This document shows positions 47,460 to 56,769 of a DNA stretch of 64,000 nt, piece by piece. This stretch comes from Agromyces laixinhei (GTDB lineage: Bacteria; Actinomycetota; Actinomycetes; Actinomycetales; Microbacteriaceae). A model generated the notes under the pieces. The model was given only the letters and a program-made list of their open reading frames with translations. It was not told the DNA's origin and made no database searches. A program made the translations under genes and the position numbers. Location of the stretch: contig NZ_CP040872.1 in NCBI RefSeq assembly GCF_006337065.1, positions 2,542,001-2,606,000 on the forward strand, given 5' to 3'. Within the stretch, counting starts at the first letter, position 1, and every line of letters begins with the position of its first letter.

Positions 47460-48664
47460 GCGACGCCATCCCATGGCAGCCGCGCAGTGACGCGAGTGCC
47501 GCCGAGCGGCGACCGGGCGACCTCGACCGCGCCGCCGAGGAGGGCCGCGCGCTCGCGCATGCCCAGGATGCCGCTGCCCTCGCCGTTCTCGACGCGGCGA
47601 TCGCCGGGGGCGTCCTGGCCTGGGCCGGCCGGACCGACGCCGTCGTCGTCGACCGTGAGCACGAACTCGTCGCTCGCCCGCTCGACGGTCACGACGACCT
47701 CGGTCGCGCGGGCGTGCCGCACGACGTTCGTGAGCGCCTCCTGCGCGATGCGAAATCCCGCGAACTGCACGGCGCGCCGAGGGGCTTCCGTGAGTCGGTC
47801 GACGAGCCGCGCATCGAGCTCGGGCGAGCGGATGCCGCGCACGAGCCTCGGGATCTCGGCGAGCTCGGCCTGCGGCACGAGCGGCGCGTCCCCGTCGCGG
47901 ATGACGCCGAGCACGGTGCGCACCTCTTCGAGCGCCGACTTGGAGGTCTCCTTGATGCTGCCGAGCGCGGTGCGGGCCTGCTCGGGGTCGCGGTCCATGA
48001 GGTGCAGTCCGACACTCGCCTGCACGTTGATCTGCGACAGGGCGTGCCCGATGACGTCGTGCAACTCCCGGGCGATGCGTACGCGCTCGCGCTCCTCGGC
48101 GCTCTGCCTGCGCCGCATCGCCTCGGCACGGTGGGCCGAGGCCCGCGCACGACGCACCCGCACGAACCAGCCGATGCCGAAGCACATGGCGAGCGCGAGC
48201 GTCGTGAACGCGATGCGGAACGGATGCCATGACTGCCCGAGCATCGAACCGAGCACGAGCGCCGCGACCCACGCCGCGACGACCGAGGAGACGGCCCAGA
48301 CGACCGCTCCGCGGGCGACCGCCAGTACGATCGCGAACGCAACGGCGATGTAGGGCGGGCCGACATCTGGCGCCAGCGCGAAATCGGCGAGCGCGGCGGC
48401 GGCGACCAGCGCGACCGTCGGCCCCGGGAGGCGCCTCGCCCCGAGCAGCGCGATCGGGCCGGCCGCGGCGAGCGCGACCTGGCCGATGCCGACGACCCAC
48501 CCGGCGTGGCTCCACACGGCGATGCCGATCGCGGCGGGCACCTGCACGATGAGGCTGATGATGACCGGCGCGAGCAGTACGACGCCCGACGGGGGCCGGA
48601 ATCGTTCGGGGCGACCGCCCCACGGCGCGTGCCACGGCGGTCCGTCCCAGTTCTGCGACGGCAT
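47456..48664 (-). CDS. Sensor histidine kinase, HisKA_3 type
   Basis: This encodes 402 residues. About five or six membrane helices in the first 170 residues have very short loops, so the stimulus is probably within the membrane. The dimerisation/phospho-acceptor segment is ERVRIARELHDVIGHALSQINVQ, and the ATPase domain has RIAQEALTNVVRHA (N box), VDDDGVGP and GSGILGMRERAALLGG. This DesK/NarX-like arrangement is typical of actinobacterial envelope-stress sensors. The ATG at 48664 is preceded by TACGAT 6 bases upstream, so the message is probably leaderless. Confidence 0.93.
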   Translation of the reverse strand: MPSQNWDGPPWHAPWGGRPERFRPPSGVVLLAPVIISLIVQVPAAIGIAVWSHAGWVVGIGQVALAAAGPIALLGARRLPGPTVALVAAAALADFALAPDVGPPYIAVAFAIVLAVARGAVVWAVSSVVAAWVAALVLGSMLGQSWHPFRIAFTTLALAMCFGIGWFVRVRRARASAHRAEAMRRRQSAEERERVRIARELHDVIGHALSQINVQASVGLHLMDRDPEQARTALGSIKETSKSALEEVRTVLGVIRDGDAPLVPQAELAEIPRLVRGIRSPELDARLVDRLTEAPRRAVQFAGFRIAQEALTNVVRHARATEVVVTVERASDEFVLTVDDDGVGPAGPGQDAPGDRRVENGEGSGILGMRERAALLGGAVEVARSPLGGTRVTARLPWDGVA

Positions 48665-48794
48665 TCCCCGATCGTATCCCCGGCGCCGTGTACGCGAATC
48701 GGCCATTCGGAGACTCACTCGCTACTCCGAGCGGTGTACGAGGCGGCGCGGTTCGAGGGTGCGCTGCGCGCGGCGAGGGCGATGGGCGATGCGA

Positions 48795-50120
48795 TCAGAA
48801 GATCTGCACCGGCTTGACGACATCGGCGTAGATCAGGAGGGCGCTCATCGCGCCGAACACGACGACGACCGCGAGCGTCACCGGCATGAGCTTCGCGAGG
48901 TCGACTGGGCCCGGATCGGGCCGACGGAAGAGCTTGGCGAACCCGCGACGGATGCCCTCCCAGAGGGCGCCGGCGATGTGCCCGCCGTCGAGCGGCAGCA
49001 ACGGGATGAGGTTGAAGACGAACAGCGCGATGTTCAGCGAACCGAGGATGCCGAACATCGTGGCAGCCTTCGACGCGATCGGGATCTCGTCGATCGTCGC
49101 GATCTCGCCGGCGAGCCGGCCGACGCCGACGACCGACATCGGGCCGTTCGGGTCGCGCTCTTCGGTGCCGAACGCGGCGTTCGCCACGTCGATCATGCGC
49201 TGCGGCAGGTTCAGGATGATACCGGCGACGCCGGCCACGTTCTCGCCGACGGTGGGCAGCACGGCGGTCACGGGCCGCTGCACGATCTCGTTCGCCGCGT
49301 AGATGCCGACGAACCCGAACTGATCGGTGAGCGGCTCGCCCGCGGCATCTCGCACCACGCCGCCCTGGTCGTCGAGCACGTAACGCTCGCTGAGCATCGG
49401 CGTGACCTCGAGCTCGACGGTCTCGCCGTCGCGCTCGACGACGAAGGCGACCGGCTCGTCCGCATTCTCGCGGATGATCACCGTCGACTCGTTCCATGAC
49501 CCGATCGGCTCACCGGCGATCGAGACGATGCGGTCGCCGGGTTCGATACCGGCCGCGGCTCCGGGGGCCGCCGGGTCACCGGGCTCGCACGTCTGCCGCT
49601 CGCTCGTCGCGGGCAGCGCGCACGCCGAGACCGAGCCGACCGTCGTCGAGAGCTGCTGCACGCCGAATCCCATGAGCACGATGGCGAAGAAGACGGTCGC
49701 GAGCAGCAGGTTCATGAACGGGCCGCCGAACATGATGATGATGCGCTTCCACACCGGCAGCCGGTAGAACGCGCGGTGCTCATCGCCCGGCGTGATCGAC
49801 TCGGTGCTCGAATCGCGGGCATCCTGCACGAGCCCGCGGAAGAATCCCGTGCTGTCGGCGTGCACGCGTTCACCCTTGCCGGGCGGGAACATGCCGATCA
49901 TCGAGATGTAGCCGCCGAGCGGAATCGCCTTGACGCCGTATTCGGTCTCGCCCCTTCTTCGCGACCAGAGGGTCGGGCCGAAACCGATCATGTACTGGGT
50001 GACCTTGACTCCGAAGAGCTTCGCCGGTACGAGGTGCCCGACCTCGTGCAGACCGATCGACACGGCGAGGCCGATGACGATGATGACGACGCCGATGATG
50101 AAGGCGAGCACGGAATCCAC
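48795..50120 (-). CDS. rseP: Site-2 intramembrane metalloprotease (RseP/Rip1 family)
   Basis: This is a 441-residue M50 protease. The zinc site HEVGH is at residues 25-29 in the first helix and the third zinc ligand is in NLIPLLPLDGGHI near the C-terminus. The PDZ domain lies between (PGAAAGIEPGDRIVSIAGEPIGSW). The family cleaves anti-sigma factors and other membrane proteins within the bilayer. TACGCT 7 bases before the GTG start suggests a leaderless message. In M. tuberculosis it lies between dxr and ispG; here dxr is adjacent but ispG is not. Confidence 0.94.
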   Translation of the reverse strand: MDSVLAFIIGVVIIVIGLAVSIGLHEVGHLVPAKLFGVKVTQYMIGFGPTLWSRRRGETEYGVKAIPLGGYISMIGMFPPGKGERVHADSTGFFRGLVQDARDSSTESITPGDEHRAFYRLPVWKRIIIMFGGPFMNLLLATVFFAIVLMGFGVQQLSTTVGSVSACALPATSERQTCEPGDPAAPGAAAGIEPGDRIVSIAGEPIGSWNESTVIIRENADEPVAFVVERDGETVELEVTPMLSERYVLDDQGGVVRDAAGEPLTDQFGFVGIYAANEIVQRPVTAVLPTVGENVAGVAGIILNLPQRMIDVANAAFGTEERDPNGPMSVVGVGRLAGEIATIDEIPIASKAATMFGILGSLNIALFVFNLIPLLPLDGGHIAGALWEGIRRGFAKLFRRPDPGPVDLAKLMPVTLAVVVVFGAMSALLIYADVVKPVQIF

Positions 50121-50188
50121 GGCTGCAAGCGTACTGCGGTCGGCTTTGAGCGCGCTGTCGGTCGGCTGTGAGCTCGGCGAGCGCGAAC

Positions 50189-51280
50189 TCAGCCCGAGAT
50201 GCGCGCGATGCGCGCCTCGGCGCCGCGACGGGCGATGCGCTCGGCCTCGGCGAGCGAGGCGACGGAGAGCGCCGTCTCGGATGCCTCGTGGTGCTCGACG
50301 ACCGCCTGCACCGTGTCGACGATGTCGAGGAACCCGATGCGCCCGGCGTGGAACGCCGCCACCGCCTCCTCGTTCGCGGCGTTGAACACCGCCGGATACT
50401 CGCCGCCGGCACGCCCGACCTGCTTGGCGAGTGCGACCGCGGGGAATGCCTCGTTGTCGAGCGGCTCGAACGTCCACTCCTGTGCGCGCGTCCAGTCGAG
50501 AGGCGTGCCGATGCCGCCGACCCGGTGCGGCCAGTCGAGCCCGAGCGAGAGGGGCAGGCGCATGTCGGGCGGCGAGGCCTGCGCGATCGTCGAGCCGTCG
50601 ATGAACTCGACCATCGAGTGCACGATCGACTGCGGGTGCACGACGACGTCGATGCGGTCGTACTCGACGTCGAAGAGCAGGTGCGCCTCGATCACCTCGA
50701 GCCCCTTGTTGATGAGCGTCGCAGAGTTGGTCGTCACGACGAGGCCCATGTCCCACGTGGGGTGCGCGAGCGCCTCGGCCGGTGTCACGGCCGTCAGCTC
50801 GTCGCGTCGGCGCCCACGGAACGGGCCGCCCGACGCCGTCAGCACCAGCCGGCGCACCTCGTCATCGGTGCCCGAGCGCAGCGCCTGGGCGAGCGCCGAG
50901 TGCTCGGAGTCGACGGGCACGATCTGACCGGGCCGGGCGATCCGGGTGACGAGGTCGCCGCCCACGATGAGCGATTCCTTGTTGGCGAGCGCGAGGGTCG
51001 TGCCCCGCTCGAGCGTCGCGAGCGTCGGCCCGAGCCCGACGGAGCCGGTGATGCCGTTCAGCACGACATCGGCGTCGACCTCGCGCACGAGCTGTTCCGC
51101 CTCATCGACACCGACGGCCGTGTGCTCGACGCCGAACTCCGCCGCCTGGGCCTCGAGCAGCGCTCGATTCGAGCCGACGGCGAGCCCGACCACGTCGAAG
51201 CGGCGCGGGTTCGCCCTGATGACGTCGAGGGCCTGGGTGCCGATCGAACCGGAAGAGCCGAGGATGATGACGGAGCGCAC
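50189..51280 (-). CDS. dxr: 1-deoxy-D-xylulose 5-phosphate reductoisomerase
   Basis: DXR (363 residues) makes MEP from DXP with [23 protein letters not shown] is the NADPH loop, [26 protein letters not shown] (metal-binding Asp/Glu) and TASGGPFRG form the active site, and the C-terminal helix domain follows [21 protein letters not shown] ends 6 bases before the GTG at 51280, so the message appears leaderless and this start is preferred over upstream codons. It supplies the pathway that ends with ispG. Confidence 0.95.
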   Translation of the reverse strand: MRSVIILGSSGSIGTQALDVIRANPRRFDVVGLAVGSNRALLEAQAAEFGVEHTAVGVDEAEQLVREVDADVVLNGITGSVGLGPTLATLERGTTLALANKESLIVGGDLVTRIARPGQIVPVDSEHSALAQALRSGTDDEVRRLVLTASGGPFRGRRRDELTAVTPAEALAHPTWDMGLVVTTNSATLINKGLEVIEAHLLFDVEYDRIDVVVHPQSIVHSMVEFIDGSTIAQASPPDMRLPLSLGLDWPHRVGGIGTPLDWTRAQEWTFEPLDNEAFPAVALAKQVGRAGGEYPAVFNAANEEAVAAFHAGRIGFLDIVDTVQAVVEHHEASETALSVASLAEAERIARRGAEARIARISG

Positions 51281-51336
51281 GTCACCACTGTATGGGAGCA
51301 CGTGCGGGTGCAGGAGACCGCGGTGCAGGCAAGTCC

Positions 51337-51972
51337 TCAGAGCAGGGCGACCGACGCGGCCCGGCCGCCGGGCACCTCGATGTCGTGGAAGCGGATGCCG
51401 CGCCATCCGGAGCCGAATTCGGGCGGGCTCACCTCGATTCGGCCGACGCCGCCGTCGTCGCTCGGCATGCTCAGCGCCAGCCTCGAAGGTTCGATGAAGT
51501 CGGTGTGGCCGATGGCGCGGAGGAGCGCCGACTTCCGCGCCCACAGCGTCGCCCGGGCGATGGCGCGTGCGTTCGGGTCGAAACGGTCGAGCGCCGCACG
51601 CTCGCTCGCATGGAAGGCCGCTTCATCGATGACGGCTCCGGTCTCGAGTGAGGCCGGCTCGATACCGACCCCGACCGGATGCCTCGTGGCCGCCGCTCCG
51701 ACCACGGCATCGCCTGCGACGGCGACATCGGCGTACCACGGGGCGCCCGAGGGGGTCAGCGGATACGCGATCGACGGCCGCCCGTGCCGTGCCCCGCACT
51801 CCACGCAGCCGTGCACGAGTTCGACGTCGTCGGCGGGCACCCCCGTGGCATGCGCGAGCAGTCCGCGCAGAACCGTGTCTGCCGCCGGGCCACGGCGCCC
51901 GCGAAGCATCACGACGACTCGTACACCGGAGTCCCCGAGCTCGATGAGCTCGCCCTCGGCCGCGACATCCAT
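51337..51972 (-). CDS. 4'-phosphopantetheinyl transferase-like protein
   Basis: The 211-residue protein has the layout of Sfp/PptT-type transferases: [15 protein letters not shown] near residue 60, [11 protein letters not shown] around 100-110, [11 protein letters not shown] and [12 protein letters not shown] around 144-155. These enzymes move the phosphopantetheine arm of CoA to carrier proteins. The metal-binding residues look altered: the Asp of the GIDxE motif is replaced (Gly-Ile-Glu-Pro) and the KEA glutamate reads KSA. GAGG before ATG 51972 supports this start; an ATG 69 bases earlier is possible. Catalysis is uncertain. Confidence 0.72.
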   Translation of the reverse strand: MDVAAEGELIELGDSGVRVVVMLRGRRGPAADTVLRGLLAHATGVPADDVELVHGCVECGARHGRPSIAYPLTPSGAPWYADVAVAGDAVVGAAATRHPVGVGIEPASLETGAVIDEAAFHASERAALDRFDPNARAIARATLWARKSALLRAIGHTDFIEPSRLALSMPSDDGGVGRIEVSPPEFGSGWRGIRFHDIEVPGGRAASVALL

Positions 51973-52064
51973 ACCCCCATCCTCTCGCACCCGTGCCGCG
52001 GCGGCCGACGCACCTTCACTCGGATATGCCGCGGTGCGCATGCCATGGCCCGTAGGGTCGAACG

Positions 52065-52823
52065 GTGACAGAGATCGAAGGCGACACCGTTCCCGCTCCG
52101 GTCCGGCAGGGTCCGCTCTACCGAATCGTCCGCGGCATCCTCCGCCCGCTCGTACGTCTCATCTACCGGCCGACGATCACCGGGGCCGAACACGTTCCCA
52201 TGCACGGGCCGGTCATCCTCGCCTCGAACCACCTCTCGTTCGTCGACAGCATCGTGATTCCGCTCGCCTCACCGCGACCCGTGCAGTTCCTCGCCAAGTC
52301 GAGCTACTTCACCGGCACCGGCTTCTCGGGCTGGGTCTCGCGCACCTTCTTCGGCGCGATCGGCGCCGTCGCCGTCGACCGCGGCGCCGGCTCGCAGGCA
52401 CAGGAGGCCCTCGATGCCGGCGAACGCATCCTCGACGCCGGCAACGCCTTCGCCATCTACCCCGAAGGCACGCGTTCGCTCGACGGCCGTCTCTACCGCG
52501 GCCGCACCGGTGTCGCCTGGCTCGCACTGACCACGGGTGCCCGTGTCGTGCCCGTTGGTCTCATCGGCACCGAGAAGATCCAGCCCGTCGGGGCGAAGCT
52601 GCCGCGCGTGCGACCCGTGACGGTGAGCTTCGGAGCGCCGCTCGATCTCGCGAGGCACGGCCAGGCCGGGTCTGGGCGCGCCCGTCGAGCCGCGACCGAT
52701 GAGATCATGGCGGCGATCCACGCGCTCAGCGAGCAAGAGCTCGCCGGCGTGTACAACGAAACCCCGCCGCAAGGCGCCCTCGCCAAGCTCGCCGACCGCG
52801 TGGTTCCGCGCGAGCGGATCTGA
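52065..52823 (+). CDS. 1-acyl-sn-glycerol-3-phosphate acyltransferase family protein
   Basis: The 252-residue PlsC-family membrane-associated enzyme has VILASNHLSFVDSIVIPL with the HX4D motif, FGAIGAVAVDRG, FAIYPEGTRSLDGRLYRG (PEGTRS motif) and GVAWLALTTGARVVPVGLIGT. It transfers an acyl chain to lysophosphatidic acid or a related acceptor. TAGGGT ends 6 bases before the GTG start, so the message is probably leaderless; this promoter partly faces that of the preceding divergent gene. Confidence 0.92.
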   Translation: MTEIEGDTVPAPVRQGPLYRIVRGILRPLVRLIYRPTITGAEHVPMHGPVILASNHLSFVDSIVIPLASPRPVQFLAKSSYFTGTGFSGWVSRTFFGAIGAVAVDRGAGSQAQEALDAGERILDAGNAFAIYPEGTRSLDGRLYRGRTGVAWLALTTGARVVPVGLIGTEKIQPVGAKLPRVRPVTVSFGAPLDLARHGQAGSGRARRAATDEIMAAIHALSEQELAGVYNETPPQGALAKLADRVVPRERI

Positions 52824-52869
52824 CCGGATTCCCAGCTGTTCCCGGTCTCGCACCGGTATCGTCGGTTCG

Positions 52870-53811
52870 ATGCGCTCTGCCTCGATCATCAGCCGCGTCG
52901 CCGCGGCGGTCGTCGTGGTGCTCGCGTTCGCCGCGTGTTCGGGTCCGGGCTCCGGCGACATCAAGCGTGCCGCCGCCGGCAGTGAGGCCGCCGCCGTCGT
53001 CGAGCTGCCGATCCCGTCGGCGACCGAGTTCGACCCCGGCCACATCGTGAGCGACGACTCGTTCTACGACAGCGGCGCGATGAGCGAGGTCGAGATCCAG
53101 GCCTTCCTCGAGGGTCTCGACTGCCGCCCGAAAGACCGCGTGCCGTGCCTCGCCGACTTCATGCAGAGCACGGCGACGCTCCCGGCGGCGGGGCCCGGGC
53201 ACTGCACCGAGTACCGGGGCGGCATCCGGGAGCGGGCGAGCCGCATCATCTCCAAGGTCGCCGCGTCGTGCGGTGTGAGCCCGAAGACCCTGCTCGTGCT
53301 CCTCCAGAAGGAGCAGTCGCTGCTCACTCGGCCGAGCGAGTCCGGCTACCTCCGGGCGATGGGGTACGGCTGCCCCGACACCGCCGACTGCGACACGAAG
53401 TACTTCGGCTTCTTCAATCAGGTCTACAACGCCGCCTGGCAGTTCCGGCAGTACACCGAGCAGCCCGATCGCGCGTACCGCATCGGCGCGGTCGACGTGC
53501 AGTTCCATCCGGATGCCGCGTGCGGCGCGGCACCCGTCGCCATCGCCAACCAGGCGACGGCGAACCTGTACAACTACACGCCGTACCAGCCGAACCCGGC
53601 CGCCGTGGCCGACCCCGAGGTCGGAGACGGGTGCTCGGCCTTCGGCAACCTGAACTTCTGGCGACTGTGGCACCGGTGGTTCGGCGACCCCGAATCGGAG
53701 CGGTACCCCGGCTTCCTGCCGCCGTGCAGCAGGCTCGTCGGCGGCCAGGCGTGCCCGATCCCCGAGGCGACGCTGCCCGCGGTGCCGCTGGCGCGACTCA
53801 GCGCTGACTGA
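52870..53811 (+). CDS. Secreted lipoprotein of unknown function, often annotated hemagglutinin-like
   Basis: It encodes 313 residues. MRSASIISRVAAAVVVVLAF ends at AACS, a lipobox-like signal. The mature domain has paired Cys (LDCRPKDRVPCLADF; GYGCPDTADCDTKYFG) and RASRIISKVAASCGVSPKTLLVLLQKEQSLL, an all-helical segment that resembles the start of goose-type lysozyme or transglycosylase domains, with a Glu in KEQ. Similar proteins are widespread in actinobacteria. I do not know a tested activity; peptidoglycan binding or cleavage is an inference. Confidence 0.7.
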   Translation: MRSASIISRVAAAVVVVLAFAACSGPGSGDIKRAAAGSEAAAVVELPIPSATEFDPGHIVSDDSFYDSGAMSEVEIQAFLEGLDCRPKDRVPCLADFMQSTATLPAAGPGHCTEYRGGIRERASRIISKVAASCGVSPKTLLVLLQKEQSLLTRPSESGYLRAMGYGCPDTADCDTKYFGFFNQVYNAAWQFRQYTEQPDRAYRIGAVDVQFHPDAACGAAPVAIANQATANLYNYTPYQPNPAAVADPEVGDGCSAFGNLNFWRLWHRWFGDPESERYPGFLPPCSRLVGGQACPIPEATLPAVPLARLSAD

Positions 53812-54277
53812 CGGTCACGACCGGTTCGTGCCGCACCGGGAATGCCACGGATGCCGCGATGAAGCACTTCTCGGCCGCCTCGCCGTGGATCGTGCGGGCG
53901 AGCCCCAGCATCGAGGCATCCGCCACGACGACGCGCGGTCGCAGTACGGCCTCGACGAATGCCCCGCCGCCGCGGCCGTCTTCGCGCATGAGCCCGACGG
54001 GCCGATCGGTGTAGCCGCGCACGAGAATGCCGTGATTCGTCGCGACGTGCAGGTACGAGAGCATGTGGCACTGTCCGAGAGCGGCGAGCAGCAGCTCCTC
54101 GGGGTTCCAGCGCTCGCGATCCCCGTGGAACGCCCGGTCGCTCGACCCCGTGATCTCGTGCAGCTTGTCCGCCGCGCGAACGACGTGCTGACGGCCGTAG
54201 TCGCGATAGCCCGAGGTGCCCGTGCCGCGGTCGCCCTGCCACTCGACCTCGATCTCGTAGCGGTGTTCGCCGAGCAT
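53798..54277 (-). CDS. OsmC-family peroxiredoxin-like protein
   Basis: The 159-residue protein has the two family cysteines: LLLAALGQCHMLSYLHVA near residue 85 and AAEKCFIAASV near 140. OsmC/Ohr proteins reduce organic hydroperoxides. GGAGG before the ATG at 54277 fixes the start. It converges on the secreted lipoprotein with a 14-bp overlap of the 3' ends. Confidence 0.88.
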   Translation of the reverse strand: MLGEHRYEIEVEWQGDRGTGTSGYRDYGRQHVVRAADKLHEITGSSDRAFHGDRERWNPEELLLAALGQCHMLSYLHVATNHGILVRGYTDRPVGLMREDGRGGGAFVEAVLRPRVVVADASMLGLARTIHGEAAEKCFIAASVAFPVRHEPVVTVSQR

Positions 54278-54362
54278 GCTTCCTCCGATCGTGCGCGCGG
54301 GCCGCGCCATCCGATTCTGCACCCCGTTGGCGGCCTCGGCGCGGCGATAGGCTGGGGTCACC

Positions 54363-55739
54363 ATGACTGATTCCCGCATCGACGCCCAGACAGCCGCCGC
54401 CCCGGTCTATTCCGTGCCGCAGGAGCGCAAGATCGTGACCGCCATCCCCGGTCCGAAGTCGCTCGAGCTGCAGGCCCGACGATCGAAGGTCGTCTCATCC
54501 GGCGTCTCCTCGGCGCTGCCCGTCTACATCGAGCGGGCGAACGGCGCGATCCTGGTCGACGTCGACGGCAACCGCTTCGTCGACTTCGGTGCCGGCATCG
54601 GCGTGACCACGGTCGGGCACACCGAGCAGAGCGTCGTCGCCGCGGCGGCCGAGCAGCTGCAAGACGTCATCCACACGCTCTTCACGATCACCCCGTACGA
54701 GGAGTACGTGCGTGTCGCCGAACTCCTCGCCGAGCGCACGCCGGGCAACTGGCAGAAGAAGAGCGTGCTCGTCAACTCCGGAGCCGAGGCGGTCGAGAAC
54801 GCCGTGAAGATCGCCCGCAAGCACACCGGTCGCCGTGCCGTCGCCGTGCTCGACCACGCCTATCACGGCCGCACGAACCTCACGATGGCGATGAACTACA
54901 AGGCGATGCCGTACGCGACCGGGTTCGGTCCGCTCGCCGGCGACGTCTACCACGCGCCGAGTTCGTACCCATACCGCGACGGCCTGTCGGGCGAAGATGC
55001 TGCCGCCCGCACGGTCGCCTACCTCGAGAAGGTCGTCGGGGCGAGCGACCTCGCCTGCCTCGTCGTCGAGCCGATCCAGGGCGAGGGCGGCTTCATGGTG
55101 CCCGCCGACGGGTTCCTCCCGACCCTGCAGGCGTGGTGCACCGAGCACGGCGTCGTCATGATCGCCGACGAGATCCAGTCGGGCATGGCCCGCACCGGCC
55201 GCTACTACGCGAGCGAGCACTTCGGCTGGGAGCCCGACCTCGTGCTCTCGGCGAAGGGCATTGCGGGCGGCCTTCCCCTCGCCGCGGTCACCGGTCGTGC
55301 CGAGATCATGGACTCCGCGCAGCCCGGCGGACTCGGGGGCACCTTCGGCGGCAACCCCGTCGCATGCGCCGCGGCCATCGCCGTCTTCGAATCGATCGAG
55401 CAGAACGACCTGCTCGCCCACGCGCAGCGCATCGAGGCCGCCCTCCGCGCGGGCCTCACGAAGCTCGCGGAGCGCTACGACATCATCGGTGAGATCCGCG
55501 GCATGGGAGCCATGATCGCCATCGAGCTCGTGCAACCCGGCACCGCTCGCACCACGAAGATCCCGAATGCCGAAGCGGTCGCCGCGATCGTCGCGTTCGC
55601 CGGCCAGCACGGCGTGCTCTTCCTCAGCGCCGGCACCTTCGGCAACGTGCTGCGCTTCCTGCCGAGCCTGGCGGTGAGCGACGCACTCATCGAAGACGGT
55701 CTCCGCGTGCTCGACGACGCCCTCGCCTCCATCGGATAG
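54363..55739 (+). CDS. gabT: 4-aminobutyrate aminotransferase
   Basis: This is a 458-residue class III aminotransferase. FGAGIGVTTVGHTEQSVVAA, VNSGAEAVENAVKIAR (PLP phosphate), DHAYHGRTNLTM, VVEPIQGEGGF, VMIADEIQSGMARTG (Asp of PLP ring) and Lys298 in LVLSAKGIAGGLP are all in place, and GGTFGGNPVACAAA follows. It moves the amino group of GABA to 2-oxoglutarate, giving succinate semialdehyde. TAGGCT lies 9 bases before the ATG. The asparaginase gene follows by 5 bp. Confidence 0.92.
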   Translation: MTDSRIDAQTAAAPVYSVPQERKIVTAIPGPKSLELQARRSKVVSSGVSSALPVYIERANGAILVDVDGNRFVDFGAGIGVTTVGHTEQSVVAAAAEQLQDVIHTLFTITPYEEYVRVAELLAERTPGNWQKKSVLVNSGAEAVENAVKIARKHTGRRAVAVLDHAYHGRTNLTMAMNYKAMPYATGFGPLAGDVYHAPSSYPYRDGLSGEDAAARTVAYLEKVVGASDLACLVVEPIQGEGGFMVPADGFLPTLQAWCTEHGVVMIADEIQSGMARTGRYYASEHFGWEPDLVLSAKGIAGGLPLAAVTGRAEIMDSAQPGGLGGTFGGNPVACAAAIAVFESIEQNDLLAHAQRIEAALRAGLTKLAERYDIIGEIRGMGAMIAIELVQPGTARTTKIPNAEAVAAIVAFAGQHGVLFLSAGTFGNVLRFLPSLAVSDALIEDGLRVLDDALASIG

Positions 55740-55744
55740 CACAG

Positions 55745-56734
55745 GTGACCGGCACATTCTCAGTCACTGACAGCGTCGAACTCGCCGTGGTCGAGCGTAG
55801 TGGTTTCACCGAGTCCCGGCACGCGGGTTCCGCCGTCGTGCTCTCCCCCGAGGGCGAGGTGCTGCGCGCCCTCGGCGACGTCGTCACCCCGATCTTCCCC
55901 CGGTCCTGCCTGAAGCCGTTCCAGGCCGTCGCCGTCATGACCTCGGGCGTCACGCTCCGCGGCGAAGACGCGGCGATCGCAACGGCGAGCCATTCGGGCA
56001 CCGCGGCGCATGTCGCACTCGTGCGGCGCCTGCTCGAACGGCAGTCGCTGCCCGAGTCGGCGCTCGGCTGCCCGCCGGCGGCCCCCAGCGACCAGGTGGC
56101 GCGCGAACAGCTCACCCGCTCCGGGGGCCCGCGTGAGCGGGTCTACATGAACTGCTCCGGCAAGCACGCGGCGATGCTCCTCGCCTGCGTCGCAGGCGAC
56201 TGGCCGCTCGAGGGCTACCTCGAGTTCGGCCATCCGCTGCAGAAGCGTGTGCTCGACGTCATCGAACGCTTCACCGGAGAGCGCCCGGCGGCGACGGCGG
56301 TCGACGGCTGCGGCGCCCCCGTGCACGCGATCAGCCTCGGCGGGCTCGCTCGCGGCATCCAGAAGATCACGACCGCCGCGGCCGGCTCACCCTTCGCCCT
56401 GTATCGCGAAGCGGCGGCGCTCACCGAGGCCGTGCGCGAGCACGCCTGGGCCGTGGGCGGCCCCGGCCAGCCCGACACGGTCGCCGTCGAGCGCCTCGGC
56501 GTCTTCGCCAAGATCGGCGCCGAGGGCGTCATGGTCATGACGGCACCCGACGGCACCACCGTGGCGCTCAAGGTGCTCGACGGTTCCTCTCGCGCCTCGA
56601 CGATCATCGCGCTCCGGCTGCTCGCCCAGTCGGGCGCGATCGACGACCGGGCCATCGATGCCGTGCAGACCGAGCTCGACCTCTGGGTCATCGGCGGCGA
56701 GCAGCGCGTCGGCTCGATCCGCGCCACCATCTGA
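55745..56734 (+). CDS. L-asparaginase, type II thermolabile (Rhizobium etli AnsA-like, zinc type)
   Basis: The 329-residue enzyme belongs to the class 3 family, whose structure in R. etli shows a zinc bound by two Cys and a Lys with nucleophilic Ser. The counterparts here are Ser54 and Lys57 (FPRSCLKPFQ), Cys137 and Lys140 (MNCSGKHAAM) and Asp187/Cys189 (VDGCGAP), so the complete site is present. It hydrolyses asparagine to aspartate and ammonia. Its GTG start lies 5 bp after gabT, indicating joint amino-acid nitrogen catabolism. Confidence 0.9.
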   Translation: MTGTFSVTDSVELAVVERSGFTESRHAGSAVVLSPEGEVLRALGDVVTPIFPRSCLKPFQAVAVMTSGVTLRGEDAAIATASHSGTAAHVALVRRLLERQSLPESALGCPPAAPSDQVAREQLTRSGGPRERVYMNCSGKHAAMLLACVAGDWPLEGYLEFGHPLQKRVLDVIERFTGERPAATAVDGCGAPVHAISLGGLARGIQKITTAAAGSPFALYREAAALTEAVREHAWAVGGPGQPDTVAVERLGVFAKIGAEGVMVMTAPDGTTVALKVLDGSSRASTIIALRLLAQSGAIDDRAIDAVQTELDLWVIGGEQRVGSIRATI

Positions 56735-56769
56735 CCCGGCCCTGTACCCGAGCTCTCGGCCGACTGTCG

